Below, one piece after another: positions 1-10,378 of a stretch of 64,000 nucleotides of DNA (position 1 is the stretch's first letter; each line of letters begins with the position of its first letter). Source of the DNA: Ryuthela nishihirai (lineage: Eukaryota; Arthropoda; Arachnida; Araneae; Heptathelidae); NCBI GenBank assembly GCA_038380435.1, contig JAWZYU010000011.1, positions 84,916,501 to 84,980,500 of the forward strand, in the 5' to 3' direction. The notes under the pieces were generated by a model. The model was not told the DNA's origin. It saw nothing but the letters and a program-made list of their open reading frames with translations, and searched no databases. The position numbers and the translations under genes were made by a program.

Positions 1-84
1 AGGCCACCTAGTGCATCCGTCATACAGCAGATACATTTCGGGTTCTGAATCAGTTTAATTTCTTTTCTAAATCAATTTGAAGCA

Positions 85-290
85 ATAAATAACAAAAAAC
101 ACCCCCTCAAGCAGCTGCTTGCCACAGAGATCTGACAGGAGTCTGTCAGTTAATGTGCCATAGTAGATCTGTGAGGATGGCAGGACCTCAGCAGAAAAAC
201 GACACACACATCCATGCCTTACCCTGGGCTCGAATCCAGGTCCCTTATATCAGTAGTCAAGCGCGCTAATCACTCGGCCACGGGACGGCT
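85..290 (-). mobile_element. tRNA-derived SINE, family A
   Basis: Read on the minus strand, this is a short retroposon with a tRNA-like head at its high-coordinate end and a tail ending in an AT-rich run. The head has an A-box-like GCCGAGTGATTAGCGCGCTT and a B-box-like GGATTCGAGCCC, the split internal promoter of RNA polymerase III. The body holds two fixed blocks seen in every copy, GAGGTCCTGCCATCCTC and CAAGCAGCTGCTTGAGGGGG. It lies inside the 28-bp tandem array and so is younger than it. Other copies lie near 6,945, 15,876, 30,975, 35,583 and 46,868, with truncated ones near 38,346 and 45,785. The tail may match the 3' end of a partner LINE, but no such LINE is identified here. Confidence 0.85.
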
Positions 291-667
291 ATCTGTCTTT
301 TAAAGTAATTTCTGTTTCTAAACCAATTTAAGGTAATTTCTGTTTCTGAATGCGTTTAAAGTAATTTTTGTTTCTGAATCAGTTTAAAGTACTTTGTATT
401 TCTTAATCAGTTTAAAGTACTTTGTATTTCTTAATCAGTTTAAAGTGATTTCTGTTTCTAAATCAGTTTAGTAATTTGTGTTTTTTTAAAATCAATTTAA
501 ATAATTTCTTTTTCCTAATCCTTTTAGAGTGCTGTCTGCTTTTTTAAACGCATTTAAAGTTATTTCTGTTTCTAAATCGCTTTAGTACTTTCTCTTTTTA
601 AATGCGTTTCAAGTAATTTCTGTTTCTAGATCACTTTAAACTGTTTTCTGTTTCTAAATCAGTTTAA
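291..667. repeat. Degenerate 28-bp tandem array, part 1
   Basis: Units of roughly 28 bp follow the pattern AAATCAGTTTAAAGTAATTT followed by CTGTTTCT. Many substitutions and small indels show that the array is old. It begins before the SINE, at about position 44, and resumes after it. Confidence 0.75.
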
Positions 668-1130
668 CACGTTGGCTGCCATATGAATCGTTTATGAATC
701 ACACATGTTCTAGGCTACTACATCATGTGAATCATATTTGCTTCTCATGTAGGTGTTTAGTTCGGGTCGTGTAGCTCACCCATCATTCGTGCTCTAAGGA
801 ATTGCTTTTACGAGTGATAGGAAAGTTCTAAACAACGCACACAATACTGAACAATGAATAGACACGTTCCTGTATTTATACACTAAAAAACTGACCGCAT
901 TAATTTGTGAACAATCCTGTATAAACTTGCAAATCCGCAAATCAGGTATTCAGGATGAAAATATTTGTCTCACACTCCGCATGGTGTACACGTGATTCAC
1001 ACTTATATAGAAGGTATCAAAACCTTTTTGGCAAAAATTCATCACGATTAGTCATCTTTTGGTATATTGTGTTAAATACAAGAACCAAACAAAAAATAGC
1101 GTGGCCTGGGACGGGGTGGCACTACATTTC
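668..1130. mobile_element. Possible piggyBac-type non-autonomous element
   Basis: A 463-bp segment unrelated to the surrounding 28-bp array is flanked on both sides by TTAA. Its left end reads CACGTTGGCTGCCA, a form common at piggyBac-type ends. The right end, read inward, shares only a TGCCA-containing portion. TTAA is frequent in this array, since every unit contains TTTAAA, so the flank alone is weak evidence. There is no ORF of note. A decayed MITE is the best guess; an unrelated insertion is also possible. Confidence 0.4.
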
Positions 1131-1134
1131 TTAA

Positions 1135-1700
1135 CATTGCGTTGCTAAAGAAATTTCTGTTTCTACATAAAAGTTTAAAGTACTTTCTGAATCAGTTAAA
1201 AGCAATTTCTGTTCTTAAAATTAGTAAATTTTGTTGCTAAGTTACCTTAAAGCAATTTATTTTTCTTAACCAGTTTATAGTGCATTCTCGTTTCTAAATC
1301 AGTTTAAAGTAATTTATTTTTGAATCAGTTTCAAGTGCTTACTTTTCTAAATCAGTTCAGTTATTTGTGCTTACAAATCAGTTTAAAGTAATTTCTTTCT
1401 TTAAATAAGTTTCAATTTCTTCTGTTTTCTAAATCAGCATAAAGTAATTTCTGTTCTTCAAGCGGTTTAAAGTACTATCTGTTTGTAATTTCAGTTTAAA
1501 GTAATTTCTCTTTCTAAATCAGTTTAAATTGCTTTCTGTTTCAAAATAACTTAAAAGTGATTTCTGTTTCTTAATCAGTTTAAAGTGGTGTTTCTTTCTA
1601 AATCAATTTAAAGAATTTCTCTTTCTGCATCAGTTTAAAGTACTTTATGAATCTGTTTGAAGTGACTTCTCTTTCTAAATCAGTTTAAAATAATTTAGTA
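1135..1700. repeat. Degenerate 28-bp tandem array, part 2
   Basis: Continuation of the AAATCAGTTTAAAGTAATTT-type array beyond the 463-bp insertion, with about 20 diverged units and some truncated ones. Confidence 0.75.
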
Positions 1701-1770
1701 GTAAAGAGTCACAGGATGTATCCTGTAGACATGGAACTCACGAAATAATAAGTTGAAAAAAAATTGTTTT

Positions 1771-1845
1771 TGCCGTGAGTGGGATTCGAATCCAAGTCTT
1801 CTGGAAACATGCCAGTTATGTTATCCACTACACCATCATTAGCAA
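1771..1845 (-). tRNA. tRNA-like sequence, degenerate
   Basis: On the minus strand the order of parts is that of a tRNA. A D-arm-like GGTGTAGTGGATAAC is followed by a four-pair anticodon stem, CTGG/CCAG, and a T-loop block GGATTCGAATCC. The base before the anticodon is A instead of the expected T, and the T stem has mismatches. It is therefore a pseudogene or a SINE head, not a working tRNA gene. Confidence 0.5.
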
Positions 1846-1930
1846 ACATTTCTTCTTCAGCTGGTGTGACATAAACTTTCCTGATTATGTATTTGAATCG
1901 CACAGTGGTGCTAACTGTTCGGGAAGTGGA

Positions 1931-3003
1931 CAACTGTGTTGTCACATGGAGATGGAACTTTGTCACTCACGCACTACCTTTGCCACTACTCGAAGCTTCC
2001 TTCCTTCAAGCGAGAGTAATGGTCTCGCTTGCTACCTCTCCACTAGCACAACTGTGTTGTCACATAGAGATGGAACTTTGTCACTCACGCACTACCTTTG
2101 CCACTACTCGAAGCTTCCTTCCTTCAAGCGAGAGTAATGGTCTCGCTTGCTACCTCTCCACTAGCACAACTGTGTTGTCACATAGAGATGGAACTTTGTC
2201 ACTCACGCACTACCTTTGCCACTACTCGAAGCTTCCTTCCTTCAAGCGAGAGTAATGGTCTCGCTTGCTACCTCTCCGCTAGCACAACTGTGTTGTCACA
2301 TAGAGATGGAACTTTGTCACTCACGCACTACCTTTGCCACTACTCGAAGCTTTCTTCCTTCAAGCGAGAGTAATGGTCTCGCTTGCTACCTCTCCACTAG
2401 CACAACTGTGTTGTCACATAGAGATGGAACTTTGTCACTCACGCACTACCTTTGCCACTACTCGAAGCTTCCTTCCTTCAAGCGAGAGTAATGGTCTCGC
2501 TTGCTACCTCTCCGCTAGCATAACTGTGTTGTCACATAGAGATGGAACTTTGTCACTCACGCACTACCTTTGCCACTACTCGAAGCTTCCTTCCTTCAAG
2601 CGAGAGTAATGGTCTCGCTTGCTACCTCTCCACTAGCACAACTGTGTTGTCACATAGAGATGGAACTTTGTCACTCACGCACTACCTTTGCCACTACTCG
2701 AAGCTTCCTTCCTTCAAGCGAGAGTAATGGTCTCGCTTGCTACCTCTCCACTAGCACAACTGTGTTGTCACATAGAGATGGAACTTTGTCACTCACGCAC
2801 TACCTTTGCCACTACTCGAAGCTTCCTTCCTTCAAGCGAGAGTAATGGTCTCGCTTGCTACCTCTCCACTAGCACAACTGTGTTGTCACATAGAGATGGA
2901 ACTTTGTCACTCACGCACTACCTTTGCCACTACTCGAAGCTTCCTTCCTTCAAGCGAGAGTAATGGTCTCGCTTGCTACCTCTCCACTAGCACAAATGTG
3001 TTG
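1931..3003. repeat. 118-bp minisatellite, nine copies
   Basis: Nine near-identical 118-bp units start at 1,931 and a tenth begins at 2,993 before the match breaks off. Variation is limited to a few single-base changes, such as CACTAGC against CGCTAGC, so expansion is recent. Each unit carries a perfect 9-bp inverted repeat, CAAGCGAGA and TCTCGCTTG, around a 7-base loop. Because 118 is not a multiple of three, the overlapping short ORFs here are shifted copies of one repeat and are not evidence for a protein. Confidence 0.95.
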
Positions 3004-3654
3004 GGCTCTACCCCTGAATATTGGTTTCACTTAATATAATTAGCTTTACATATTTAGAAATTCCCAAACCGCCACTGAGTATAATTTTGAAAAAAAAAGT
3101 TATAACTGTAAATTTTTGGGTAAGGAACCTTTGTTTATAATATTATTGCTGTTGAACAAAAAATATAGTTACACGATTGTTCTTCATTTGGGGATGCAAA
3201 TGCCGCTTAAGTCGCTGTGGTGGTGGTGTTGGGAAAGAAGGGGGGCGGGGGCGATACTTGTTTTCAGAGGGAGCCTAATATATATCTCGGGTAAAATAAC
3301 ACTAAAAAAAGATTCATCCCTCAAGCAGCTGATTGCCTTAGAGGGACCAGAAATATGCGACGCTAAAAAAAGACGTACATTGAATCACTCGAGGATCTGT
3401 AAAATCTGAAAAAAATAAAACAGCGAAGGAGGAAATAGGGGAAGAGACTGGAATTCCATTGCGGTATGAAATTATGCTCTCCGTTTTAGTGGTCTTTAAA
3501 ATTTTCTTGAAAAAGTGCATGGAAAAGAACACCATTAACAATAGAAGAGTAACCTATGAGATTTATTTAGTAGAAAGAACTTGTTGAGAAAGGACAGTGA
3601 TCACACGTGTGAAGTGATTCAATATTTATTTTACCTTTTAATGAATATTACATT
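3004..3654. other. No gene recognised
   Basis: AT-rich sequence with a GGTGG/GGGGCGGGG patch near 3,218-3,252. Short ORFs occur on both strands, but none has a recognisable domain or splice context. Confidence 0.5.
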
Positions 3655-4826
3655 TTACAGAAGGCACATTTTAATATGATTTTGAACCTCCTCGAGCAGC
3701 AATACAAGCTTCCAATCTGGCATGCAATCGGTCGTACAAATGCTGGATATCACGATGGGGGATACCATTCCATGCGCTTTCAACTTGGACCCATAATTCA
3801 GCGATGGTCGTTGCCTGCTGCGGTCCGCGGAAGAGTCTTTTGTCTGATCCAGTTCCAGACATGCTCGATTGGAGACAAGTCCGGAGAGCGTGCTAGCCAA
3901 GGGCGCATGTTGAATTGCCCGTGTGGAGTGTGGGCGTGCGTTATCCAGCTAGAATATCGCATTTGGGATTGCACTCAAATATGGCAGGACGATCGGCTGT
4001 ACGATGTCGCTGACGTACGTATTGCTATTCAGTGTACCCTGTACAAACAGCAGACAGGTACAAGAGTAATAGCCAATCACTCACCACACCATGATGCCCG
4101 ACGTGGGCCCTGGCGGATGGCGGATGCTCGCTGGCGGATGCACGATGGAAGAAGCCACTCACCTTGTTGCCTTCGGACGCGTAAACGACCATCAGATGCT
4201 CGTAAGCAGAATCGGCTTTCATCACTGAAGATCACAGACTGCCATTTTTCCTACCAATGAAGTCGTTCTTGACACCACTGCAAATGTGCTCGACAATGAC
4301 GAGGTGACAATGGTAACCGTGCCAGCGGCACGCGTGCACGTAGTCCTGCTTCCAAAAGACCATTGTGTATCGTTCTTGTAGACACCCTTGGTACGACAGA
4401 GGATCGAATTTGTGACGTCGTAGCCGTCTGCTCTGCCACCGCCGCCCTCCTGATAAGCCGATCCTCTTGTGCGTCCGTAACTCTGTTACGGACGCACAAG
4501 AATTGTTGCCCGGAACCACGTCTGCGAGTGTGCGATTGCTCTTCTGATCATCGACGCCACCATCGTACCACTGCTTCTCGTCCCACGCGGTGTGCAATTT
4601 GACGAAAAGACCAACCTACTTCCCTAATAAAACCCACTATACGACCTCTCTCAAACTCCGCTAACTGAACAAATGTTGCACACCTGCGTCCTCCAAGCAT
4701 GGTAGCTTCTTCAAAAGCACTGAAAAACACGGCACAAGAAGAATAACTTCTTTCTTCACGCTCTAGTCCGTAAATATGTGCTGCATACATTTGCATTTTG
4801 TCGTCTTCAGTAACGCTATTATTCAA
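3655..4826 (-). pseudogene. Tc1-like transposase, broken
   Basis: Minus-strand remains of a Tc1/mariner-superfamily DDE transposase, which cuts and pastes DNA at TA sites. The parts are in the right order in shifting frames. An N-terminal helix-turn-helix (LAEFERGRIVGF) lies at about 4,600-4,680. The second DNA-binding segment, with TDAQEDRLIRRA and the hallmark LLEAGLRARVP, spans 4,250-4,490. A catalytic-core segment LRASDGRLRVRR lies at about 4,150-4,220. SPDLSPIEHVWN, with the third acidic-region context, is at about 3,850-3,890. The C-terminus ends near 3,670. Frameshifts, stops and an inverted duplication near 4,480 break it. No terminal inverted repeats were located. Confidence 0.85.
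4466..4500. repeat. Perfect 16-bp-arm palindrome
   Basis: CTTGTGCGTCCGTAAC, three spacer bases, then its exact reverse complement. It sits inside the DNA-binding region of the dead Tc1-like transposase and duplicates transposase coding sequence in inverted form. Confidence 0.9.
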
Positions 4827-5289
4827 TCAATCAATCAATATTTATATCATCATCATATACAATTTATAACATAGAAAAATATGAGTGAACCCAAAAACCT
4901 CATGGTTTGTCTGGGCCACTAAAGGAAATTAATACAGAAATCTACAACGACTTACTCACTGCAAAGATTACAAACAATATGTGCCATTTTTCCGATATAT
5001 GTATAATACATTTTTATTTTATACTTGATTAATTAATATTAATTAAACATTAAGTTAACATTAGTTAGTTTTAACAAAATAGAGGCAACTGATTGAAGAT
5101 TTTAGTTGCGATAAATGAACATGCTTATGAGCAATTTCTTTGTTGGTCAAAGGAAATGAGTATTTTGGACCTTTTACTCTGAAGTTGTATAAATCAGGCT
5201 AAATGTAAAAATGAAAGCAATTTTACTTAAAATATATAATCACTCTAAAAAGAAATATATGTCTAATTGGTAGAATTTTTAGCATAGAT
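4827..5289. other. No gene recognised
   Basis: AT-rich DNA with short TCAATCAA repeats at about 4,825-4,840. It may include the diverged 3' end of the minus-strand LINE that follows, but no motif confirms this. Confidence 0.4.
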
Positions 5290-6150
5290 TGACGACTGAA
5301 ATTGCTTAAAATGTCAGTGTTATTTTTTGCAATTAATTTAATAATTTTGTTTTGCAGAGACACCAGAGGTTTTAAAAACTAGACGTAAGTTCTACCCCAA
5401 CAAACTATGCCATATTGAAATACAGCTTGTGTCCATGAGAAGTACAACGTTCGCAGCACATTAAGGTTAACTTTCTATTTCAAGTGGTGTAATTTGAGTA
5501 GTTTGTATCGTAATTTACTTGTGATGCAGTCAATATCTCTGCACTAAATGCTGCTTAAAGGAGGTTGCAAACTCCTTTGCCTAACCTCATCATTAGTTAC
5601 AAAGTTGAACCACCTAATGCCCAAGATACTGCGTAAGCATCTGGAATCAAAGGATAGACTTGCTTGGAGAACTAAATTGCACGGTCTGGTTGGACCTCCG
5701 TAGCCCATGGCTGCTTGAGGATGATGATGATGATGCAGTCAATATGCTTCTTCCATTTTAGATTATTATCTATGAAAATACCTAAATATTTAATGCTGTC
5801 AACCTGTTTTATGTCATCACAACGGCAATCAATATGTTTGAAGTGAACTTAGTTTTGAGTTGTTGCATTGAGGTGAGTGCAGTTTAATGATTGGGTTATT
5901 TTTCAATTTTGTAGAAAACAAATTTAGTTTTATTTTTATTCATTGAGAGTTTATTATTTTCGAACCACATATTAACTTTCTCAAGAACATTATTGTCATC
6001 GGACAATAAATCTGCAATAGTTTAGTTACTAAACGTTAATGCAGTGTCACTGCAAAGGTAGTATTCCTCTTCAGTGACTGCAATTTTACAATTAATGTTC
6101 ATTTCGCAGAGGTCATTAATATAAATATTAAATATGCAGATTTGATCATG
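5290..6150 (-). pseudogene. LINE reverse transcriptase fragment (CR1/jockey-like)
   Basis: Minus-strand remains of the second half of a non-LTR reverse transcriptase. From the high-coordinate end the translation gives FNIYINDLCEMN, a decayed active-site block ending SDTALTFSN (the usual motif is ADD), then MWFENNKLSMNKNKTKFV. A thumb segment IKYLGIFIDNNLKWKKHID follows, then FQYGIVCWG and LKPLVSLQNKIIKLI. These blocks in this order are typical of the CR1/jockey group. Stops and frameshifts are frequent. A second LINE has inserted near 5,537. The intact element would be a retrotransposon enzyme; this copy is dead. Confidence 0.8.
5522..5745 (+). mobile_element. Twin-primed LINE insertion with target duplication
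   Basis: A 3' fragment of the LINE family also present at 35,803 and 53,985. It is flanked by a perfect 15-bp direct repeat, TGATGCAGTCAATAT, at 5,522-5,536 and 5,731-5,745. Inside, 5,537-5,652 is LINE sequence in reverse orientation, matching the region near 56,365-56,480. From about 5,651 to 5,730 is the sense 3' end (GCTTGGAGAACTAAATTGC through to a GATGAT tail). An inverted 5' part joined to a sense 3' part is the signature of twin priming during target-primed reverse transcription. Confidence 0.88.
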
Positions 6151-6261
6151 TTCTTTATTTTATTCTCAGTCATATTTTTTCCATTAAATACACATTTTAG
6201 AAGTTACAGAACTTCGCAGTTAGATTCCTATTGACATAATCTGGAAATTCTTTGATATACA

Positions 6262-6420
6262 CTTCATATATATATATTAAATAAATATATATATATAAAT
6301 AATATATATATTTTAAATAAATATATATATATATAATAAAAAAAATAACATATATAATAAAATATATTTTTATATATTTTTATATAATCTTATTGTACTA
6401 TTTTAATATATCTATAATAG
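6262..6420. repeat. AT simple-sequence tract
   Basis: Runs of TATATA and AAATAA with no other content. Confidence 0.85.
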
Positions 6421-6867
6421 AAATAAGGAGAAAATTGGGACTAGACTATTGCAATAAAAATGGGAACTTTTTTTGTTGGGGGAGGGTGGGTTAATAAAAA
6501 CTGAGATAATGAAATAGAAAATTCTACAATTCAGTAAAAATATTATTTAAAAAGTATATTTCACAATTTTTTTGTAATTCTTTTAAAAAACGAGCTCATG
6601 TCATCGTTTTGTTGTTTGTTTTCTCCGTCTGTAGACATTCAACTTTTTTGTTTTAAGATATAAATTTAAATTTTTTTGAATTGGATAGGTAAATCATACG
6701 ATTCGCCTTTCAGAATCTTCCAAAGGTGTTAATAGTGCCCGCGAACTGTGAAAAGTTTTCGAAAGAGCAAAACTTTCAACAAATATTGCAAACGATCCAT
6801 TTACACCAGAAATTTGAAATTTTAGTTGTAGAATGTTTAGGTTATGAGAGACAAAAACACTGACACA

Positions 6868-6935
6868 TTATATCAGATCCTTCTACGGCAAGCAGCTGTT
6901 TGAAAGGTAATTTATTTTTTTTTTATTTTCATATA
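6868..6935 (+). mobile_element. SINE family A, tail fragment
   Basis: GCAAGCAGCTGTTTGAAAGG followed by TTTATTTTTT matches the 3' end of family A. It lies immediately before a full copy, giving a head-to-tail arrangement. Confidence 0.55.
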
Positions 6936-6944
6936 TCTCCGGAG

Positions 6945-7150
6945 CAGTCCCGTGACCGAATGTTTGCGCTCTTCGCTACTGATCTAAGGGACCTTGGTTT
7001 GAGCCCTGGATAAGGCATGGATCTTCGTGTCCTTTTTCTACTGAGGTCCTGCCATCCTCGCAGACCTTCTAATATGGCATAGAAACTGACAGACTCCTGT
7101 CAGACCTCTGTGGCAAGCAGCTGCTTGAGAGGGTATTTATTTATTTTATC
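6945..7150 (+). mobile_element. SINE family A
   Basis: Full-length copy on the plus strand. A tRNA-like head with CTACTGATCTAAGGGACCTT and B-box-like GGTTTGAGCCC is followed by CTGAGGTCCTGCCATCCTC, CTGACAGACTCCTGTCAGAC and the CAAGCAGCTGCTTGAGAGGG tail. It lies inside the inverted-repeat element. Confidence 0.85.
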
Positions 7151-7375
7151 TCAGTAGGGAGGTCGCAATTTTTTGTTTTAACAGATGGAAAAAATTAATT
7201 TTTTTTAGTGTATAGTTAATAATGAAATACTACGATTCTTTTTTTTCAAATTCTCAGATAGTTTGAATTTCTATCGTTAGAGGCCGTTAAATAGGCCGCG
7301 CAAAAGTTCCGATCATAGGTAAAACAACCCAATCGACCCTTATGTGACCTTGAACACAAAACCGTAACGGAAATT

Positions 7376-7444
7376 TATTAACCGTCCTGACCGTCGTCTA
7401 CGACCGTAACCGTTTTAACCGTCCTGACCGTCGTCTACGACCAT
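7376..7444. repeat. 35-bp direct duplication
   Basis: Two copies of a unit starting TTAACCGTCCTGACCGTCG and ending CTACGACC, about 35 bp apart. Confidence 0.85.
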
Positions 7445-7826
7445 AAATAACTCGACACACCAATTCTCCACTTATTAGCAGATAGATACATAGACAAACT
7501 CGAGGTATTCGAAGGATCAGAAATGCAATGCCGTTTCCAAGATGTAGAAACCAGCAGACATCATTTGGAATTTCAAACTCCCACGTGGATCGAAATTCGA
7601 CTTCTGGTCGACTTCAACGGATTGGTGTATCCAGAATTTCGCAACTCTTCAGAGATGCAGGACTCGAATACCCCTGTACATGATGTTCCACGTTTCTGTT
7701 AGGTGTAGTTATTTTTATTATTACAGTTTGACTGAAATATGACCTCTAAATGGAGACGTCGGATCCAATTTTTCATAAGCTTTCTAAGATCTACGACAAG
7801 AAATATCCTCGTAGGCAGGGGAGGTA

Positions 7827-8037
7827 CAGTCGCTCAAAAAATATCCGAACACTCTGTTTGATTACAGAATTCAGAAAAAATATCTGACAACGATTTTTTT
7901 CGAAATTAAAAATCTGGCAACCTTCGTGTACGTACACGAAGGTTGCCAGACCACTAATTTCTAAAAAAAATGTTGCCAGATATTTTTTCTTAATTCTGTA
8001 ATCAACCATAGCGTTCGGATACTTTTTTGAGCGACTG
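7827..8037. mobile_element. Palindromic Tc1-type MITE
   Basis: A 211-bp element flanked by TA on both sides (7,825-7,826 and 8,038-8,039). Its ends are CAGTCGCTCAAAAAA and the reverse complement, and almost the whole element is one imperfect palindrome. The centre is a perfect 28-bp palindrome around GTGTACGTACAC. TA target duplication and CAGT-type ends fit a non-autonomous Tc1/mariner derivative. The flanks also share CGTAGGCAG in inverted form, so an older inverted repeat may lie outside it. Confidence 0.85.
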
Positions 8038-8294
8038 TACGTCTCTGCCTACGGGGTGTCATCAATACCCATCCAATTCAACAGGAATTTTAAATTAATC
8101 TGTTAAAACAAAAAAGATGAAAGTGTACAGACAGATAAAACAAACAAAATGATGACATTAGTTCGTTTGAAAAACGAACTACAAAAAAAAATTGCAAAAA
8201 TATTTGTGAAATAATATTATTAATGAATTGTGTAGAATTTCCTTTTTCATTATCTCTGGGTTTTCATTAACCCACCCTCCCTCAATAAAAATAA

Positions 8295-9240
8295 GCCCGC
8301 TGAGAACCCTGTCGTCTTCTACTACATATCGAACTCGTCTATCTGCTTTGAACTCCAAAACAATTGTCTTTATTTCGTTCAGTTTAAAAATATTAAAAAG
8401 AAATTGAACAATAACAGTTGGAAGTTTTAGACAACTTTATCTTAGCCCCATATGTTATTCTGACACTAAAAATATATTTAAACAACAATTATAAAATCTC
8501 ATATAGAATATCATTTTAATCTTTCCTGTTCGGTGGAATGTTTTAGTAACTGGGAAACCCTACTCAAGGCTTATTCTCAGACCACCCCGAACTAAATTCT
8601 AGGTACGTCCTTGCCCGTAGGCATCAAATTAACTCTCTAAAAGTGGTAAATTAAAATTTAATTTTTGATCTCGAAGCCCCAACACACAAAGAATCCGAGA
8701 TTTTTAAAGCTTCTGGGATCTGTGATCCGAAGTACTCCTATATACCAATATTCACATTTCTAGCACTTTTACGTCAAGCTTTGATCTCTGCTTCACCTCT
8801 CTCTGACCTTGAAGGACAGGTCGAAGATCGAATTTCGGATATTATCTCCCGAGAACTACGATCCGAATTACCCGTAAGTGCAGATTTTCAAAGCTTTACA
8901 ACTTCTGCATGATGGTCGTAATTAGCGTCATCCTTTGTCACGCACTAACTCACAATCAGCTAATTTTTAATTGTCAACTGAAATTCACGAAATAGATGTC
9001 TATAAGAAAATATGTAGGTAAAAAAACATATCCTATTAAAGTATTCTGATCGAGAATGATCGCTGAAAATAAGGCAAAATTTAGCGAATTTCTGCGATCC
9101 TTTTCTTATTTGAAAAGAAATTCCTGTGATCCTAATTAAACCAAAAAGAAAAATCCGTTTTAATGTCTCCTAAACAGCGTCATGGTCCTTCTTTTCCACT
9201 GTTCATTCTAAAAAATTGGTTTTTTGGGACCTAGAATTTC
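8295..9240. other. No gene recognised
   Basis: Unassigned AT-rich DNA. A stretch near 8,325-8,385 (CATATCGAACTCGTCTATCT, then GCTTTGAACTCCAAAACA) resembles sequence near 46,750-46,800, so it is probably part of a dispersed repeat. Confidence 0.5.
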
Positions 9241-9244
9241 AGTT

Positions 9245-9660
9245 GTGAGCCAAAAAAAATAGTGCCACTCGGAGGTGGTGTTGATGGTGGATATCGCGAC
9301 TGGATCGTAATCTGCAGTTCCCAAATTGGAGTCTCAGCTGGGCGAATGTTGAGACTTATGTCCGCAAAACTCCCAGCACTTCCCTCGGTCAGGAGGGGAC
9401 ACTGATGGGCTTGGAAAGGCAACTGTCCGTCGGATGGGACGTTAAGCCGTAGCCAAGTGAACCTGAGAGCCATAACCTGTGCACGTTAAAGAGCAAGTTA
9501 GGTGAACTTTACGAGAAACAACCATCTGTCTCGTAACAACTGTCCAATGATTCCTCTCCCTCCAAACCTGCTCTGAACCCTCGGAGTCCTTGCGGCCTGA
9601 CCATTTGGACCATTGTGAGCAAAAAAAGTGCCACTCAGAGATAAAACAATTCAACCCTTT
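9245..9660 (+). mobile_element. SINE family B, degenerate copy
   Basis: Recognised by comparison with the copy at 63,145. It has GCTGGGCGAATGTTGAGACT, CCTCGGTCAGGAGGGGAC, CGTCGGATGGGACGTTAAGC, CATCTGTCTCGTAACA and the end block GTGCCACTCAGAGATAAAAC. The tRNA-like head is badly decayed. Another tail-like piece, AATTAAAACAACCCAACC, follows near 9,738. Confidence 0.7.
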
Positions 9661-9724
9661 TCCTGTATCTACATCTGAGCCATTAAGTCCTAGTGACTTC
9701 ATTTGGCCAGTGAAGGTAAAAAAA

Positions 9725-10345
9725 AATCATGCTGACAATTAAAACAACCCAACCAAAAATAATAATTAAGACCTTTCATTTTGAAATCAATAGGATATGA
9801 ATGATATAATAATAATTTAACAATGTTTCCATTTTGAAAGTTTTTAGAAAAAAATTTCGAAAAAATGTTTTTTTTATTTATTATTTTTATTCCAACGTTA
9901 ATCTAAATATTTCAATTGATTTCTTCAAATCATACGGAAGCCCGAATAATTCAAAAACACGAATATTCTAATTCACGCAATTGACCAACAATATCAGTGT
10001 AGAACAATGTCACGTAACAGCCAACAGATCCATTATTAGAATGCGATCACACTGTGTCGTAACGCAAGAATTACAATCAGAGAATATCCGTTTTCAGAGC
10101 GGCGGCAATCATTCAGCCTAAGATGAGACTGCGCAGGTGACGCTTTCAAAAATTCTCGTAGATCATTGGTTCACTAAAAGGAAAAGCGATCGTGTCGACC
10201 TATATGACCTATGAGAATTTTCAAGACGTTAACTGAGCACTCTTCGCCCCCCCCCCCCTCCCACCCTAACGTGACCCGAGCTGTTGGTCTACTTTGGTTG
10301 TTTTACCTGTCAACGGCACTTTAGTTCGCGTAATGAGCTAAATGA
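9725..10345. other. No gene recognised
   Basis: AT-rich DNA with a cytosine run near 10,248-10,258. No coding or RNA motif seen. Confidence 0.5.
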
Positions 10346-10378
10346 TCAGGTCAGAAGACCCAGGGCTGGATCTGGGGG

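Larger units (their letters stand above)
6470..8291. mobile_element. Inverted-repeat element, about 1.8 kb
   Basis: The segments 6,470-6,690 and 8,067-8,291 are diverged reverse complements of each other over about 220 bp. They share GGGAGGGTGGGTTAAT at the outer side and GAATTGGAT at the inner side. The 1.4 kb between holds a SINE, a MITE and unassigned sequence without a transposase ORF. This fits an old foldback or non-autonomous DNA transposon, or an inverted duplication. No clear target duplication was found. Confidence 0.6.

Noticed and set aside
1775..3039. Overlapping 91-codon ORFs through the 118-bp array
   Set aside because: They are shifted readings of one repeat whose period is not a multiple of three. 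No start context or domain supports translation.
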